Below are positions 1 to 7,896 of a stretch of 64,000 nt of DNA, piece after piece. Below the pieces are notes generated by a model that was given only the letters and a program-made list of their open reading frames with translations, made no database searches and had not been told where the DNA came from. This stretch comes from Streptomyces sp. NBC_00249 (lineage in GTDB: Bacteria > Actinomycetota > Actinomycetes > Streptomycetales > Streptomycetaceae), in assembly GCF_026342355.1 (NCBI RefSeq), contig NZ_JAPEMV010000006.1, positions 1-64,000 on the forward strand. Direction: 5' to 3'. A program made the position numbers and the translations under genes. Numbering within the stretch: the stretch's first letter is position 1; the number at the start of each line of letters is the position of its first letter.

Positions 1-112
1 TGAGCGCGCTGGAAGCCTCGCTGAACCAGAAGAAACGAAAGATCTGATGCCAGAAGAGCCCACCGCGCCTCTTCCTCGGCATGGCTACAGAGGCCCTGCT
101 CACGTCATCCAT
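1..112 (-). CDS. MFS transporter, N-terminal fragment cut by window edge
   Basis: Only the first 37 codons lie inside the window; the frame is open to the left edge. A short basic N-terminus is followed by GGLFWHQIFRFFWFSEASSA, the usual opening of MFS drug or peptide exporters just before the first membrane helix. The ATG at 112 overlaps the stop of the radical SAM gene by eight bases (ATGGATGA), so the two are probably translationally coupled. As last visible gene of the peptide/radical SAM operon it would fit an exporter of the modified product. The family call rests on this short motif; the overlap is seen directly, the export role is inference. Confidence 0.6.
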   Translation of the reverse strand, partial: MDDVSRASVAMPRKRRGGLFWHQIFRFFWFSEASSAL

Positions 113-1565
113 TTTGCACGGCAACAAAGGAAGTGAACGTCTCGCCATCAGAGTTCCGAGTCTGCCTCAGCGCAATGGTCTCGCGCTCCAGACCGATCAA
201 GAACTCGCTGAGCGTCAGATTGTTTTGCGCGATGTACGATCGCGCTTGAGGAAGGACGCTTTCTTTGTTTCGCTGTATTCCACCGAGGAGCCGTGACAAA
301 CGGGAAGCCCGTTCGAAATCCTCGCCGGACATCGCCGAAGAGTACAAGGCGCGAAACATTCTGTCCGGATCCCACGCATAGCCAAATTCATGCCTGTGGT
401 CCCAGATCTCAGTATTAGGAAGAACCTTGAGGCAGCCACTGGTGATTTCGGCAGTAGTTTCGGCATAACACTTGTCGATCGTCTGGAGCCACTCGTCGAA
501 CGTTTCACCAGGCAAGCCGTAGATGGTATTCACCACCACCTCGATCCCTGCATCGATCAACCGATTACAGTTTTCCAGTACAACGTCTACCTTCTCGCGA
601 CGCTTGATCAGTTTCTGAGATTTCACATGGATGGTTTGGAGGCCTGCTTCAACAAAGGAGCAGACCCCACTCAGCGCCTCGATATCTTCCGGTCGAAGCA
701 TGTCGACCTTGAGCTCCGCACTGAAGGTAGACCCAGGCAATTCATCACGCAAGAAATCAAGAAGACGATGCATCCGAGCACGGTCGAAGTTGAAGGTGGG
801 GTCGAGGAAGATGAAATGCCTTGCCCCCAAGTCGTACAATTTCCCGAGCTCTTCTGCGAGTTCATCGAAGGACGCCAGGCGAGCCTTGCGCCAGCCTTGA
901 TCGCAGAAGGTGCACGAAAATGGGCAACCGCGCGCTCCCTCGATGATGGCCGTCTGCGTCCTCTTGAGTTCATCCCTCATGATCTCTTGCGTGATGTAGG
1001 GACTTTGAATCGAGGTAAACGCGGCATTCTGCCCCTCAAGGAACTGCGGAAGATCCTGCGGAGGCAAGCTGAACAGATACGCGAGCGCGGCTTCGCCCTC
1101 GCCACTCACACAAGTAGATACCTTCCCTTCCCGCAAGAGACGTTGCAGCTCCTCATCGTCCCGGCTTACGTGTGGACCTCCCACCACGATCGGGAACTCG
1201 GGGCTATGGGCCTGCAGTTCCTCGATCAACGCTATCGTCGAAACGTAGTTCCAAACGTAGAGACTGAGGCCGAGGAAATCAGGATTCTCCTGGAGGATAT
1301 TCTGCGCAGCCACTTCAGCCGAGGTATCCGACTTCACCGCGACCACCCGCACGTCCACGTGATCGGAATCTTGGGCGTGGTCAGAATCCCCTTGGCCGTT
1401 GAACTCCTCCTCTATGGAACCGGCCAGCACAGCCGAGCCAAAGGGACCCAGCTGATACTGGTCAGCCAAATAGCTCGCAAGGACGAGTCGCTTATACAGA
1501 GGCACTCCCTGGCGGCCTTGGGGGGCGACGCCAGCTTGGACGCTGAGTAGCGGAAGGCTTGTCAC
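105..1565 (-). CDS. Cobalamin-binding (B12) radical SAM enzyme, putative RiPP-modifying
   Basis: 486 residues. The N-terminal ~170 residues form a B12-binding-type Rossmann domain (DFLGLSLYVWNYVS, PIVVGGPHVS, SGEGEAAL). The radical SAM core follows with CxxxCxxC at Cys214, Cys218 and Cys221 (GARGCPFSCTFCDQGW), then the LDPTFN and NTIYGLPGET strands typical of the TIM barrel. Such enzymes perform SAM-dependent C-methylation or other radical chemistry at unactivated positions. The start is GTG at 1565, preceded by GAGGAG with good spacing. The peptide gene lies upstream on the same strand and an MFS gene overlaps its stop, so a peptide substrate is likely but inferred. There is no SPASM domain. 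Base composition is less GC-rich than in the core genes further right, consistent with transfer. Confidence 0.85.
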   Translation of the reverse strand: MTSLPLLSVQAGVAPQGRQGVPLYKRLVLASYLADQYQLGPFGSAVLAGSIEEEFNGQGDSDHAQDSDHVDVRVVAVKSDTSAEVAAQNILQENPDFLGLSLYVWNYVSTIALIEELQAHSPEFPIVVGGPHVSRDDEELQRLLREGKVSTCVSGEGEAALAYLFSLPPQDLPQFLEGQNAAFTSIQSPYITQEIMRDELKRTQTAIIEGARGCPFSCTFCDQGWRKARLASFDELAEELGKLYDLGARHFIFLDPTFNFDRARMHRLLDFLRDELPGSTFSAELKVDMLRPEDIEALSGVCSFVEAGLQTIHVKSQKLIKRREKVDVVLENCNRLIDAGIEVVVNTIYGLPGETFDEWLQTIDKCYAETTAEITSGCLKVLPNTEIWDHRHEFGYAWDPDRMFRALYSSAMSGEDFERASRLSRLLGGIQRNKESVLPQARSYIAQNNLTLSEFLIGLERETIALRQTRNSDGETFTSFVAVQNG

Positions 1566-1747
1566 CGTATCTCCTCAAACTTAATGTGAAACGTTCTGGG
1601 TTCGGTAGACACCAGGCACGCGACGGAACAGTCCGCTCATTTTGAGGCTCTGAAGAGGGGCGAGAATGCCGAGCTCCGAAAGGCCAAGAGATCCTGAAGG
1701 TGGCGTGGAGCCTTTTCGCGGCTGCCATCGCACTCTGGAGAAAAGGC

Positions 1748-1786
1748 CAGCGTTGTCCGACTGAAGGATCCAGTCGGACAACGCTG
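1748..1786 (-). terminator. Perfect 15-bp hairpin with T-tract between peptide gene and radical SAM gene
   Basis: Arms 1748-1762 and 1772-1786 are perfectly complementary around a 9-base loop. On the minus strand the right arm is followed three bases later by TTTT. The hairpin starts 72 bases after the peptide stop codon. This looks like an intrinsic terminator or leaky attenuator that would give more precursor transcript than enzyme transcript, a common layout in RiPP operons. Confidence 0.75.
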
Positions 1787-1858
1787 ACGTGTGTCGTCCG
1801 TAACGAAACGACGAATGATTTTTCAGTTATGCACCCTGAGGTGCGGGACCTCTGACGG

Positions 1859-1975
1859 TCAGTCGAGTTCCGCCCACGGCAGGCTGCGCACAGTTCCCGC
1901 CGGCGCCTCGTCCGCGTTCATCGCGTCGAGGATCGCGTCGATCGAATCGATGCCCTTGATTTCCTTCTGCTCCAT
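1859..1975 (-). CDS. Putative RiPP precursor peptide, 38 aa
   Basis: A short frame, ATG at 1975 to TGA at 1859. AAAGGGG is placed five bases before the ATG, one of the strongest Shine-Dalgarno matches nearby. The peptide starts MEQKEIKGIDSIDAILDAMN, an acidic amphipathic helix resembling a leader, then ADEAPAG, and ends TVRSLPWAELD with one Trp, one Pro and no Cys. It is the first gene before the hairpin and the B12 radical SAM gene. Small size, position, strong ribosome site and leader-like composition support a RiPP precursor. No cleavage site, recognition-element protein or protease can be seen, so the leader/core boundary is unknown. I do not recognise the peptide family. It could instead be an unrelated small protein. 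Confidence 0.6.
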   Translation of the reverse strand: MEQKEIKGIDSIDAILDAMNADEAPAGTVRSLPWAELD

Positions 1976-2360
1976 CTTCGCCCCTTTCAAGGGTGTTGAC
2001 TTGTTCGCCGAGATAGGTCCCCGACTTTCTGCTGCAAATTGATCTTAAGTGCACCCGCTGCCGCCCCACAAGGTCCGACGTTGTTTATCCAGTGCTGACC
2101 TATTTCGCATAACGGGTTCTGTTCGCCCTGTTTGTCGTACGTGTTCGCGGCCAGAGAGTCGACGCGTGACGCTGCGGCACCGCGCATATTGAGCCGGAAC
2201 TGATGGGTTGCCTACTGGATCGTGTAGCGGACGTGGCGGGCGGCGAAGTAACCGCAGACGATGTCACGGCCCCGACATGTTTTCCTCTTGAGTCGTTCTG
2301 CCCCGGTTTGATTCGGCTGTGGAGGCAGTTTGCCCGCTCATCTTGTCCCTGGAGGTGGTC
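1976..2360. other. Intergenic region upstream of the peptide gene
   Basis: About 385 bases separate the divergent peptide gene and the plus-strand gene at 2361. The peptide ribosome-binding site (1981-1987) and presumably its promoter lie here. On the minus strand TTGCAG and TATCTC are 16 bases apart, a weak candidate promoter. I see no further convincing gene. Confidence 0.4.
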
Positions 2361-2842
2361 ATGCCGTCGGTGCTCGGGATGCTGGAGGCTCGGGAGAAGA
2401 AGGCCCGCGAGGAGGTCGCGCGGTTGCGGGAGGAAGCCGAGCGGGTGCAGACCGCGCTCGCGGCGGCGGAGAACACCGTGGCGAGGCTGGCCGATGCGCG
2501 GGAAACGGTGGCCGATGTCCTTCGTGAACAGCCCGTTCAGGATGGCGGGTTGACCCGCAGTGCGGTCGCCGGCTCGGTCGTTCCGCACCGGGCCAGGGAC
2601 GCCGTCATAGAGGTGCTCGCGCCCGAGTATCAGCAGATCCTGCGGGTGCTCGCCGCTCCGGAGGCCGCCGACGGGATGCGGGTGAAGCAGATCTTGGCGG
2701 GCTTGGGGTGGGACTCGGCACCGGCCCGGATCGAGGGGGGCGCTCACGGGTGAAACGGCTGGCCGCCCGGTGCTGGGCCAGTGAAGTGCGGCCGAACGTG
2801 TTCGCCTGCACCATCACGACGGCATCGGCTGCCGCGGGATGA
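2361..2842 (+). pseudogene. Frameshifted coiled-coil/winged-helix protein of the mobile-element-associated type
   Basis: ATG at 2361 is six bases after GGAGG. Residues 1-55 form a charged coiled coil (EAREKKAREEVARLREEAER). The C-terminal half has a small winged-helix character (EYQQILRVLAAPEAADGMRV, KQILAGLG). The frame stops at 2751-2753 straight after a run of six G. Shifting frame at that run continues as RSRVKRLAARCWASEVRPNV and ends at 2842, which matches how this type of protein normally ends. The gene has therefore very probably lost or gained a base in the G run. Proteins like this commonly sit beside Streptomyces transposases; an IS fragment follows directly. Function unknown. Confidence 0.6.
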
Positions 2843-3237
2843 AGGCATCCCGGCAACGTCCCGCGAGCCGGCCCGTCATCAGCATGGTCATGGACCACAG
2901 CACCATCGCCTCGTGCATCACGGGCAGCATCTCGAAGTCCCGCACCAGACGACGCGAACGCATCAGCCAGCTCAGTGTTCGCTCCACCACCCGGCGTCTC
3001 GGCAGCACCACGAACTCCGTGGTGTCGTCAGTGCGGCGGACGATGTCGAGGGTGAGCCGGAGCTTTATACGAGCCCATGCGACCAGGCTGCCGGCATAGC
3101 CGCCGTCCGCCCAGACGAGCCGGACCGAGAAATACAGTTCCCGCAGCCGCGCGAGCAGCGGGACAGCAGCGTCGAGGTCCTGCACACTCGCCGCCGTCAC
3201 CAGCACCGCGAGGACCAGGCCCAGGCAGTCCACCACC
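2814..3237 (-). pseudogene. IS5-type transposase, C-terminal fragment
   Basis: The minus strand encodes VVVDCLGLVLAVLVTAASVQ, then VRLVWADGGYAGSLV, FVVLPRRRVVERTLSWLMRS and ALVLWSMTM-like text (EAMVLWSMTMLMTGRL). This is the second half of a DDE transposase of the IS5 family common in Streptomyces, with the WADGGY aspartate and the VVERTLSWL glutamate region. The N-terminal half and both IS ends are missing. The fragment breaks off at about 3235, exactly where the plus-strand ATPase fragment becomes recognisable, so a deletion joined the two. Text after the transposase homology (RDAFIPRQPMPS) looks unrelated. Confidence 0.8.
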
Positions 3238-3569
3238 ACCTGCTGACCGAACGCAACGCGGTCGCGGTCGTGGCCACCCACTCCCCAGTCGTCCTCCAGG
3301 AAGTACCCCGCTCCTGTGTCTGGAAGATCAGGCGTCGGGTCGAGCGCCCCGAGATCGAGACCTTCGGCGAGAACGTCGGCGTGCTCACCCACGAGATATT
3401 CGGGCTGGAGGTCAAAGACTCCGGCTTCCACGCAGAGATCCTCAAAGCCGTACGTGAACTGGACACATACCAGGAGGTCCTGGCCCGGTTCGGCGGGCAG
3501 CTCGGCGGGGAAGCCAAGGGGCTCGTCCGGATCCTCCTGGCGGACAAGGCCGCTGGAGAGGACATCTGA
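3234..3569 (+). pseudogene. AAA ATPase (PtuA-like), C-terminal fragment
   Basis: The frame reads LLTERNAVAVVATHSPVVLQ, the strand leading to the ATPase switch His (ATHSP), then EVPRSCVWKIRR and VERPEIETFGENVGVLTHEI. This is the C-terminal third of an SMC/AAA-type ATPase of the kind paired with HNH nucleases. The Walker A, signature and Walker B regions are absent: the upstream sequence is an IS5 fragment on the other strand. A few residues also seem to be missing after KIRR. The stop TGA overlaps the ATG of the next gene (TGATG), the usual coupling of such ATPase/HNH pairs. The Septu-like assignment is inferred from gene order and family resemblance. Confidence 0.65.
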
Positions 3570-4207
3570 TGTGGCCTCTGAGTCCTCCCCTTCACGGCGC
3601 CCGCGCCAGCTACGAGACCTGCATCTCCCTCACCAGGGGAATGGGGGCCCAGAAACGACGCAGCCGTCTGACCGCAGCCGCGGGTGCCATCGACACGGCC
3701 GGAGAGGACTTCCGAACCGCGGCCGCCGGCCAAACCCTTCACACCCTCGACCCTGAGAAGTTCCAGATCCCCGGCATCGGCGAGGAGGAGAAAGCCGACA
3801 AGAGAGCCAGCGCCATCGAGGAGCTCCCCCTCCACCCCTACCTGGACCACATCGACGGGCAAGCATGGCTCGCCGCCGAAGTCGTCCACGAGGACGGGTT
3901 CGTGCGCCTGGAGTTTTTCGTCTCCCCTCCACCCTGCTGGGACCAGGTCTTGACCGCTCGCGCCCGGAACCACTTCAAACTGTTCGGACTCCGGAGGACC
4001 TACGCCCTCCAAGCCAACAGATTCATCGGCGAAATCCGAGGCTAGCTCCCCGATCTCCTGACCACCGGCGGGGCAGACGCCGTCCGCGCCCACCTACTCA
4101 CAGGCGCGACCAGCTCGCTCAGCATGCGCCCCAACAGCTGGATGGGCGTCACCTACCAAAGTCTGGCCAACGACGCACTGTTCTGCCACGGTGCGTTCGG
4201 CGGTTGA
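3569..4207 (+). pseudogene. HNH-type nuclease partner (PtuB-like), core deleted and stop codon inside
   Basis: Starts at ATG 3569, overlapping the ATPase stop. The N-terminus (PPLHGARASYETCISLTRGM) and C-terminus (LHPYLDHIDGQAWLAAEVVH, WDQVLTARARNHFKLFGLRR) match the flanks of HNH proteins that accompany AAA ATPases. The central Cys-x-x-Cys/His-Asn-His part that normally lies between them is missing. An in-frame TAG at 4043-4045 interrupts the frame; reading through it gives LPDLLTTGGADAVRAHLLTG and MRPNSWMGVTYQSLANDALF, and ends at 4207, which looks like the genuine tail. The gene is thus dead twice over: no catalytic centre and a nonsense codon. Confidence 0.65.
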
Positions 4208-4263
4208 GCTCTCCGGACACGGCCCGGCGCCCCTCTGCAAGGGACGCTCTAGGCTGTCGCACC

Positions 4264-5382
4264 GTGAACGACGAGGCGAACGATCTGACGACTAGCAGCG
4301 AGCCCCAGTACATCTCACGTGACGATGCCCTCCAGCACGCCATGGCTGGCGACATCAACCATCTGCGGGGGCTGGGGTCGCACCTCACCACCCGCTACGC
4401 GGCCGCCGCCCGGGCCGCCCGAATCCACGGAACCGACCTCGCCTACCTCCGGCGGCTCCTCACCACAACCCCGGGCCGTGACAGCGTCGAGCTGCTGCTC
4501 CAGCTCCTGGGCGAACAGGAAGCCGCTGCCGGATCCATGGGACTCGAACTGCCGCTCATGGCGACGATGCTCGCCCAGCACCAGTCGGCCGCGGTCCTCG
4601 CGCGGACGGTCTTCGCCGACATCCCCGAGGGGGACCGGCTCCGCGAGCTGCGGACCTGCCTGTTCCACGAGTTGCTGCTGCGCGGGGTGGACCCGGACGA
4701 GTTCCCGGCCCTGCGCCCCGGCTGGCTGCCTCCCCTGGACTGGCTCCCCGACCGCCGCCGCGCCCTGGAGACCGAACCCGACTTCACGCGCCATTCCGTG
4801 AACGGCTCGTCCAGCGGCGTGAAGAGCGGCCTGCCCGGGCACGGCCGGCTGGATCCGCCGACCCCCCGGCCGACCGGAACGTCACCGCTGCGCAACTCCG
4901 TGACGGTGGACGAGCACGACCTCATCGTCACCGCCGCCGAAGAGAACTGGGGCTACGCCGAGGCCTGGGTCTTCCGCCCGGACCAGCCCATAGCCCCCGC
5001 CCAGGTGCCCGCTCTGCTCCCCACCCTGCCGATGGAGTGCGTCGCGGGCCTCGGCCCCGCCGGCCGCTACGAGATAGCCGCCCGTCCCGTGGGCGACATC
5101 TGGTCCCTGCTCTTCGCCACCGCCGCCATCGGGGGCTTCGGCAACTCCGGCAGGTACGGGGCCTGGGGCCGGCTGCAGGCATGGCGCTCACTCGCGGGAC
5201 TGTGCGGTCTCCCGTTCCACGCGAGCGCGGCCGAGGTGGAACGCCTCGCCGAGCAGTACACCTGGTTCCACTTCCAGACCGACTCCGAGTTCTTCCACAA
5301 CGACGGCGACGACTTCGGCATCGCGGCCCTCTCCCCAGACGGCCTGCGCCTCGCCGTCTTGGCGGCCACGGACACCGACTAG
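4264..5382 (+). CDS. DUF6183-like hypothetical protein
   Basis: 372 residues from GTG at 4264. Soluble, no signal peptide. The N-terminal two thirds are helical (HAMAGDINHLRGLGSHLTTR, ELLLQLLGEQEAAAGSMGLE). The C-terminus contains IWSLLFATAAIGGFGNSGRY and GAWGRLQAWRSLAGL, a segment I associate with Streptomyces DUF6183 proteins. Function is unknown. Its TAG stop shares bases with the stop of the converging GAF-PAS gene within CTAG at 5379-5382. Unlike the genes on either side it is intact. Confidence 0.7.
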   Translation: MNDEANDLTTSSEPQYISRDDALQHAMAGDINHLRGLGSHLTTRYAAAARAARIHGTDLAYLRRLLTTTPGRDSVELLLQLLGEQEAAAGSMGLELPLMATMLAQHQSAAVLARTVFADIPEGDRLRELRTCLFHELLLRGVDPDEFPALRPGWLPPLDWLPDRRRALETEPDFTRHSVNGSSSGVKSGLPGHGRLDPPTPRPTGTSPLRNSVTVDEHDLIVTAAEENWGYAEAWVFRPDQPIAPAQVPALLPTLPMECVAGLGPAGRYEIAARPVGDIWSLLFATAAIGGFGNSGRYGAWGRLQAWRSLAGLCGLPFHASAAEVERLAEQYTWFHFQTDSEFFHNDGDDFGIAALSPDGLRLAVLAATDTD

Positions 5383-7118
5383 AAGAGGCCGGTGCGCCTG
5401 TGGTTCGTGAGGTTCTCGAGGATCTCGCGCAGCCAGGGGATGCGGACAGCAGGCAACCGGACCAGCGTCTGCTCGAAGGTTCCCGGGTCGGCCCGGAACA
5501 GGTGATGAGGTCGCGGTGCGGGCGGGTCGTCGCGGATTACACCGGCGGGCATGGTTCCCGAGGCGGGGAGGCGCAGGTCCAGTTCGGGGAAGGCCATCCA
5601 CATCCACACCCCGAACGACAGGGGCACGGGGTACGCCGAGGCGGCCGGACCGGTCAGACTCCAGGGTTCCCCCGTCTGCGGGTGGATCGGCACGAGGATG
5701 ACGTCGGCGTCCATTTCGGGGACGGACAGTCCCGGTCCGGCCAGGACGGCGCGCCGCGCGGGCTGGGCCGCGGGCAGCAGGGCGTCGAGGGTACGTTGGA
5801 AGACGTCCGCGATCAGGCCGTCCGGGACGGTCACTGGCCGGCCACCCGAGGCTGCCAGCAGGTGGGCGAGGGCCCGGCCGGCCGTCGCCTCCCACTGGGG
5901 GCTCCAGGACCACCAGTGGTCCAGCCCGACCAGCGACCCCCATCTTGTGATGGGCTCGATCGGGGGCGTTGCCTTCGCCCCCACCAGCACTTCCGTCCAC
6001 GAGAGCCTTGCGTTGTCGGCACTGTCGGCGTTGTCTACGGGGAGGCAGCGCACGGCATTCGGTACGAGCCAGACCGCCTGCCAGAGTGAGCAGTCATCGA
6101 TCCGGCTTGCCACGGGCAGACCACACGCCTCGCACGCCATGTTGGGGCCGTCACCCCAGTCGAGGCCGCAGCAGTAGCCGCCACCTCCCTCCGGGACGAG
6201 CACGGTGCCGCGAGCATCCCCGGGTGCGATGACAATCGTGCCGGACTCGGCATCGGACAAGGCGTAGACAGGAGCGTAAGAGTTCCGCAGCGATACCCAG
6301 ACATAGGATCCGTCGCGGCGCCCCAGACGCAGTTCGGCACGTCCGCCCTCTGCGGAGGTGCCGAGGAGGATGGGGAGGTCTTCGGGGTGGATGAGGTCCA
6401 AGAAGGAGTAGCGGCGTAGCACCGAGGCGGGACGGCCGATTAGCCGGCATAGGGAGTCGTTGGTTCGCAGCATTCGCCCATGCATTTCACCGCCCATCTC
6501 TGAGATGGCCATTCCGGACGGCGAGTACTCGAAGGCTTGGCGAAATGACTGTTCGCTGTCTCTGAGGGCTTGCTGTTCACGCGACAGGCGCTCGAGAGCC
6601 CGCTGCATGTTGGCGCGCAACCGTGCGTTCGAGATTGCGATGGCAGCATGATAGGCGTACTTCCGCACGTCGCTTCGACTGCCGGTATCGGGTGCACGGC
6701 CGTCGCCAGGCCGGTCCAGAGAGATAACCCCGATCAGTTCGCCGCCAGTACCAGCGACATGCATTGAGGCGTATAGGCGGTCATCGGGGTGCCAACCATC
6801 TGGGTGGTCAGGTGTCGCCCCCTTGCTGATCCAGCAGGGAACACCTGCTGGTGACTCTGCAGAATGAGGAACGAAGCGCACGCCGTCCCAGTTCTCGCCC
6901 AAGGCAAGCTGGCGCTCCCAGGCGGCGCGGGACCCGACACGGCCAGTGATTCGGGTCTCGATTTCGGGGTCACCAGCGAAGGCTGCGACGGTCAGGTCTC
7001 CATCGGGACGCACAAGATTCACTGCGGCCACACCGAAGCCGAGGCCCACCAAGACGCCGTCGACGACGGCCTGCAGCGTGTCGGCAAGACTGCGCGCGGT
7101 GTAGAGCTCCGCGATCAC
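5379..7118 (-). CDS. GAF-PAS protein fused to a conserved uncharacterised Streptomyces domain (chimera)
   Basis: 579 residues. Residues ~10-165 are a GAF domain (HVAGTGGELIGVISLDRPGD), 166-190 a coiled linker, and 190-280 a PAS domain (FRQAFEYSPSGMAISEMGGE, IHPEDLPILL, GRRDGSYVWVSLRN). The PAS stops abruptly. From ~285 the sequence changes to IVIAPGDARGTVLVPEGGGG, a Cys-rich YCCGLD...MACEACG patch and LWQAVWLVP, typical of an unrelated hypothetical family. No output domain is present. The GTG at 7118 overlaps the stop of the caspase frame; the same frame is open further upstream and reads DPTGIYQQHAGPRTDQVDRV, so the true N-terminus may once have been joined to the caspase. Likely a recombination product; function unknown. 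Confidence 0.6.
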   Translation of the reverse strand: MIAELYTARSLADTLQAVVDGVLVGLGFGVAAVNLVRPDGDLTVAAFAGDPEIETRITGRVGSRAAWERQLALGENWDGVRFVPHSAESPAGVPCWISKGATPDHPDGWHPDDRLYASMHVAGTGGELIGVISLDRPGDGRAPDTGSRSDVRKYAYHAAIAISNARLRANMQRALERLSREQQALRDSEQSFRQAFEYSPSGMAISEMGGEMHGRMLRTNDSLCRLIGRPASVLRRYSFLDLIHPEDLPILLGTSAEGGRAELRLGRRDGSYVWVSLRNSYAPVYALSDAESGTIVIAPGDARGTVLVPEGGGGYCCGLDWGDGPNMACEACGLPVASRIDDCSLWQAVWLVPNAVRCLPVDNADSADNARLSWTEVLVGAKATPPIEPITRWGSLVGLDHWWSWSPQWEATAGRALAHLLAASGGRPVTVPDGLIADVFQRTLDALLPAAQPARRAVLAGPGLSVPEMDADVILVPIHPQTGEPWSLTGPAASAYPVPLSFGVWMWMAFPELDLRLPASGTMPAGVIRDDPPAPRPHHLFRADPGTFEQTLVRLPAVRIPWLREILENLTNHRRTGLF

Positions 7119-7896
7119 TCGATCGACTTGGTCGGTGCGGGGCCCCGCGTGCTGCTGGTAGATGCCGGTGGGATCAGCGGGATGTAAGCGGCGTTGCGGA
7201 CGAACGGAGCCTGTCCTAGCTGGTTACGGCACAGCCGGTGCGGTTCGGGGCGGTTGTTCGTCACCAGACGGGTGCGCAGCCGAGTGAAAATGGTGTCCAG
7301 GTCGAGGTACTCGCCTTCGCCGGGTACGCCCTGTTCCAAGAGCGTGAGCCATTCTCCGGTGAAGGCCGTCAGTGGTTCACCGGGCGGCGAGAGCGCCACC
7401 GCCGTCTCGGCTGCTGCGGCCAGCAGGTAGGTGCCGTCGACTTCCAGTGCCGCCGCGGCGGACTGCACGCCGAATGCGCGGGCGCTGTAGCAGCAGTCGA
7501 GTACGACGATCCGGCGCATGGCTCGACTCTTCTCGACGGGCCAGCGGACCCAGTCATACGAAGTCGCCGTGTCGTGAACGGATGACGGGTCCGTGGTCTC
7601 CACAGCGAGATGCAGTTTGCCTGTCCGCGGCTCGATCAAACCGTGGCCGGCGTAGTAGACAAGCAGCGGTCGGTCGCAGCGTCGACCGCTTCCTGGACCG
7701 CCCGTGACACGTCACGCGGCAGGGCCGGCTCCCTCAGAACCGTGCAGTGGGCAGCAGGAAGATTCCACACTCGGGTGAACAGATCACGCAACAGTGTGAG
7801 GTTGGCATTCATGGCCGGTAGGTCGTCCAGGGCAGTGAACGAACTGGCGCCTATGAGGAGAACACGCGTTCCTGCGGGATCGGGCAACCCCGTCAA
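7115..7896 (-). pseudogene. Caspase-like peptidase (EACC1-associated type), frameshifted
   Basis: TTG at 7896 gives MTGLPDPAGTRVLLIGASSF, the standard opening of actinobacterial EACC1-associated caspases. This frame ends at 7636. The other half is one frame away: LLVYYAGHGLIEP, with the catalytic His in YYAGHG, then IVVLDCCYSARAFG with the catalytic Cys, to 7115. The break lies just before the His motif, so neither piece holds both catalytic residues. A one-base loss near 7640-7665 explains it. Known family: effector proteases in bacterial conflict systems. Alternatives are a sequencing error or a programmed frameshift; no obvious slippery heptamer is present. Confidence 0.75.

Noticed and set aside
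1..47. Plus-strand frame ending KKRKI at the left edge
   Set aside because: The opposite strand reads as the start of an MFS protein overlapping the radical SAM stop, which explains the sequence better.
390..1550. 386-codon plus-strand frame opposite the radical SAM gene
   Set aside because: The minus-strand frame has the B12 and CxxxCxxC motifs and a ribosome-binding site; the plus frame has no recognisable motif.
1566..1747. Small minus-strand frames between the hairpin and the radical SAM gene (e.g. a 19-codon frame starting MSGLFRRVPGVYRT)
   Set aside because: No good ribosome-binding site and no leader-like composition; the gene at 1859-1975 is a much better precursor candidate.
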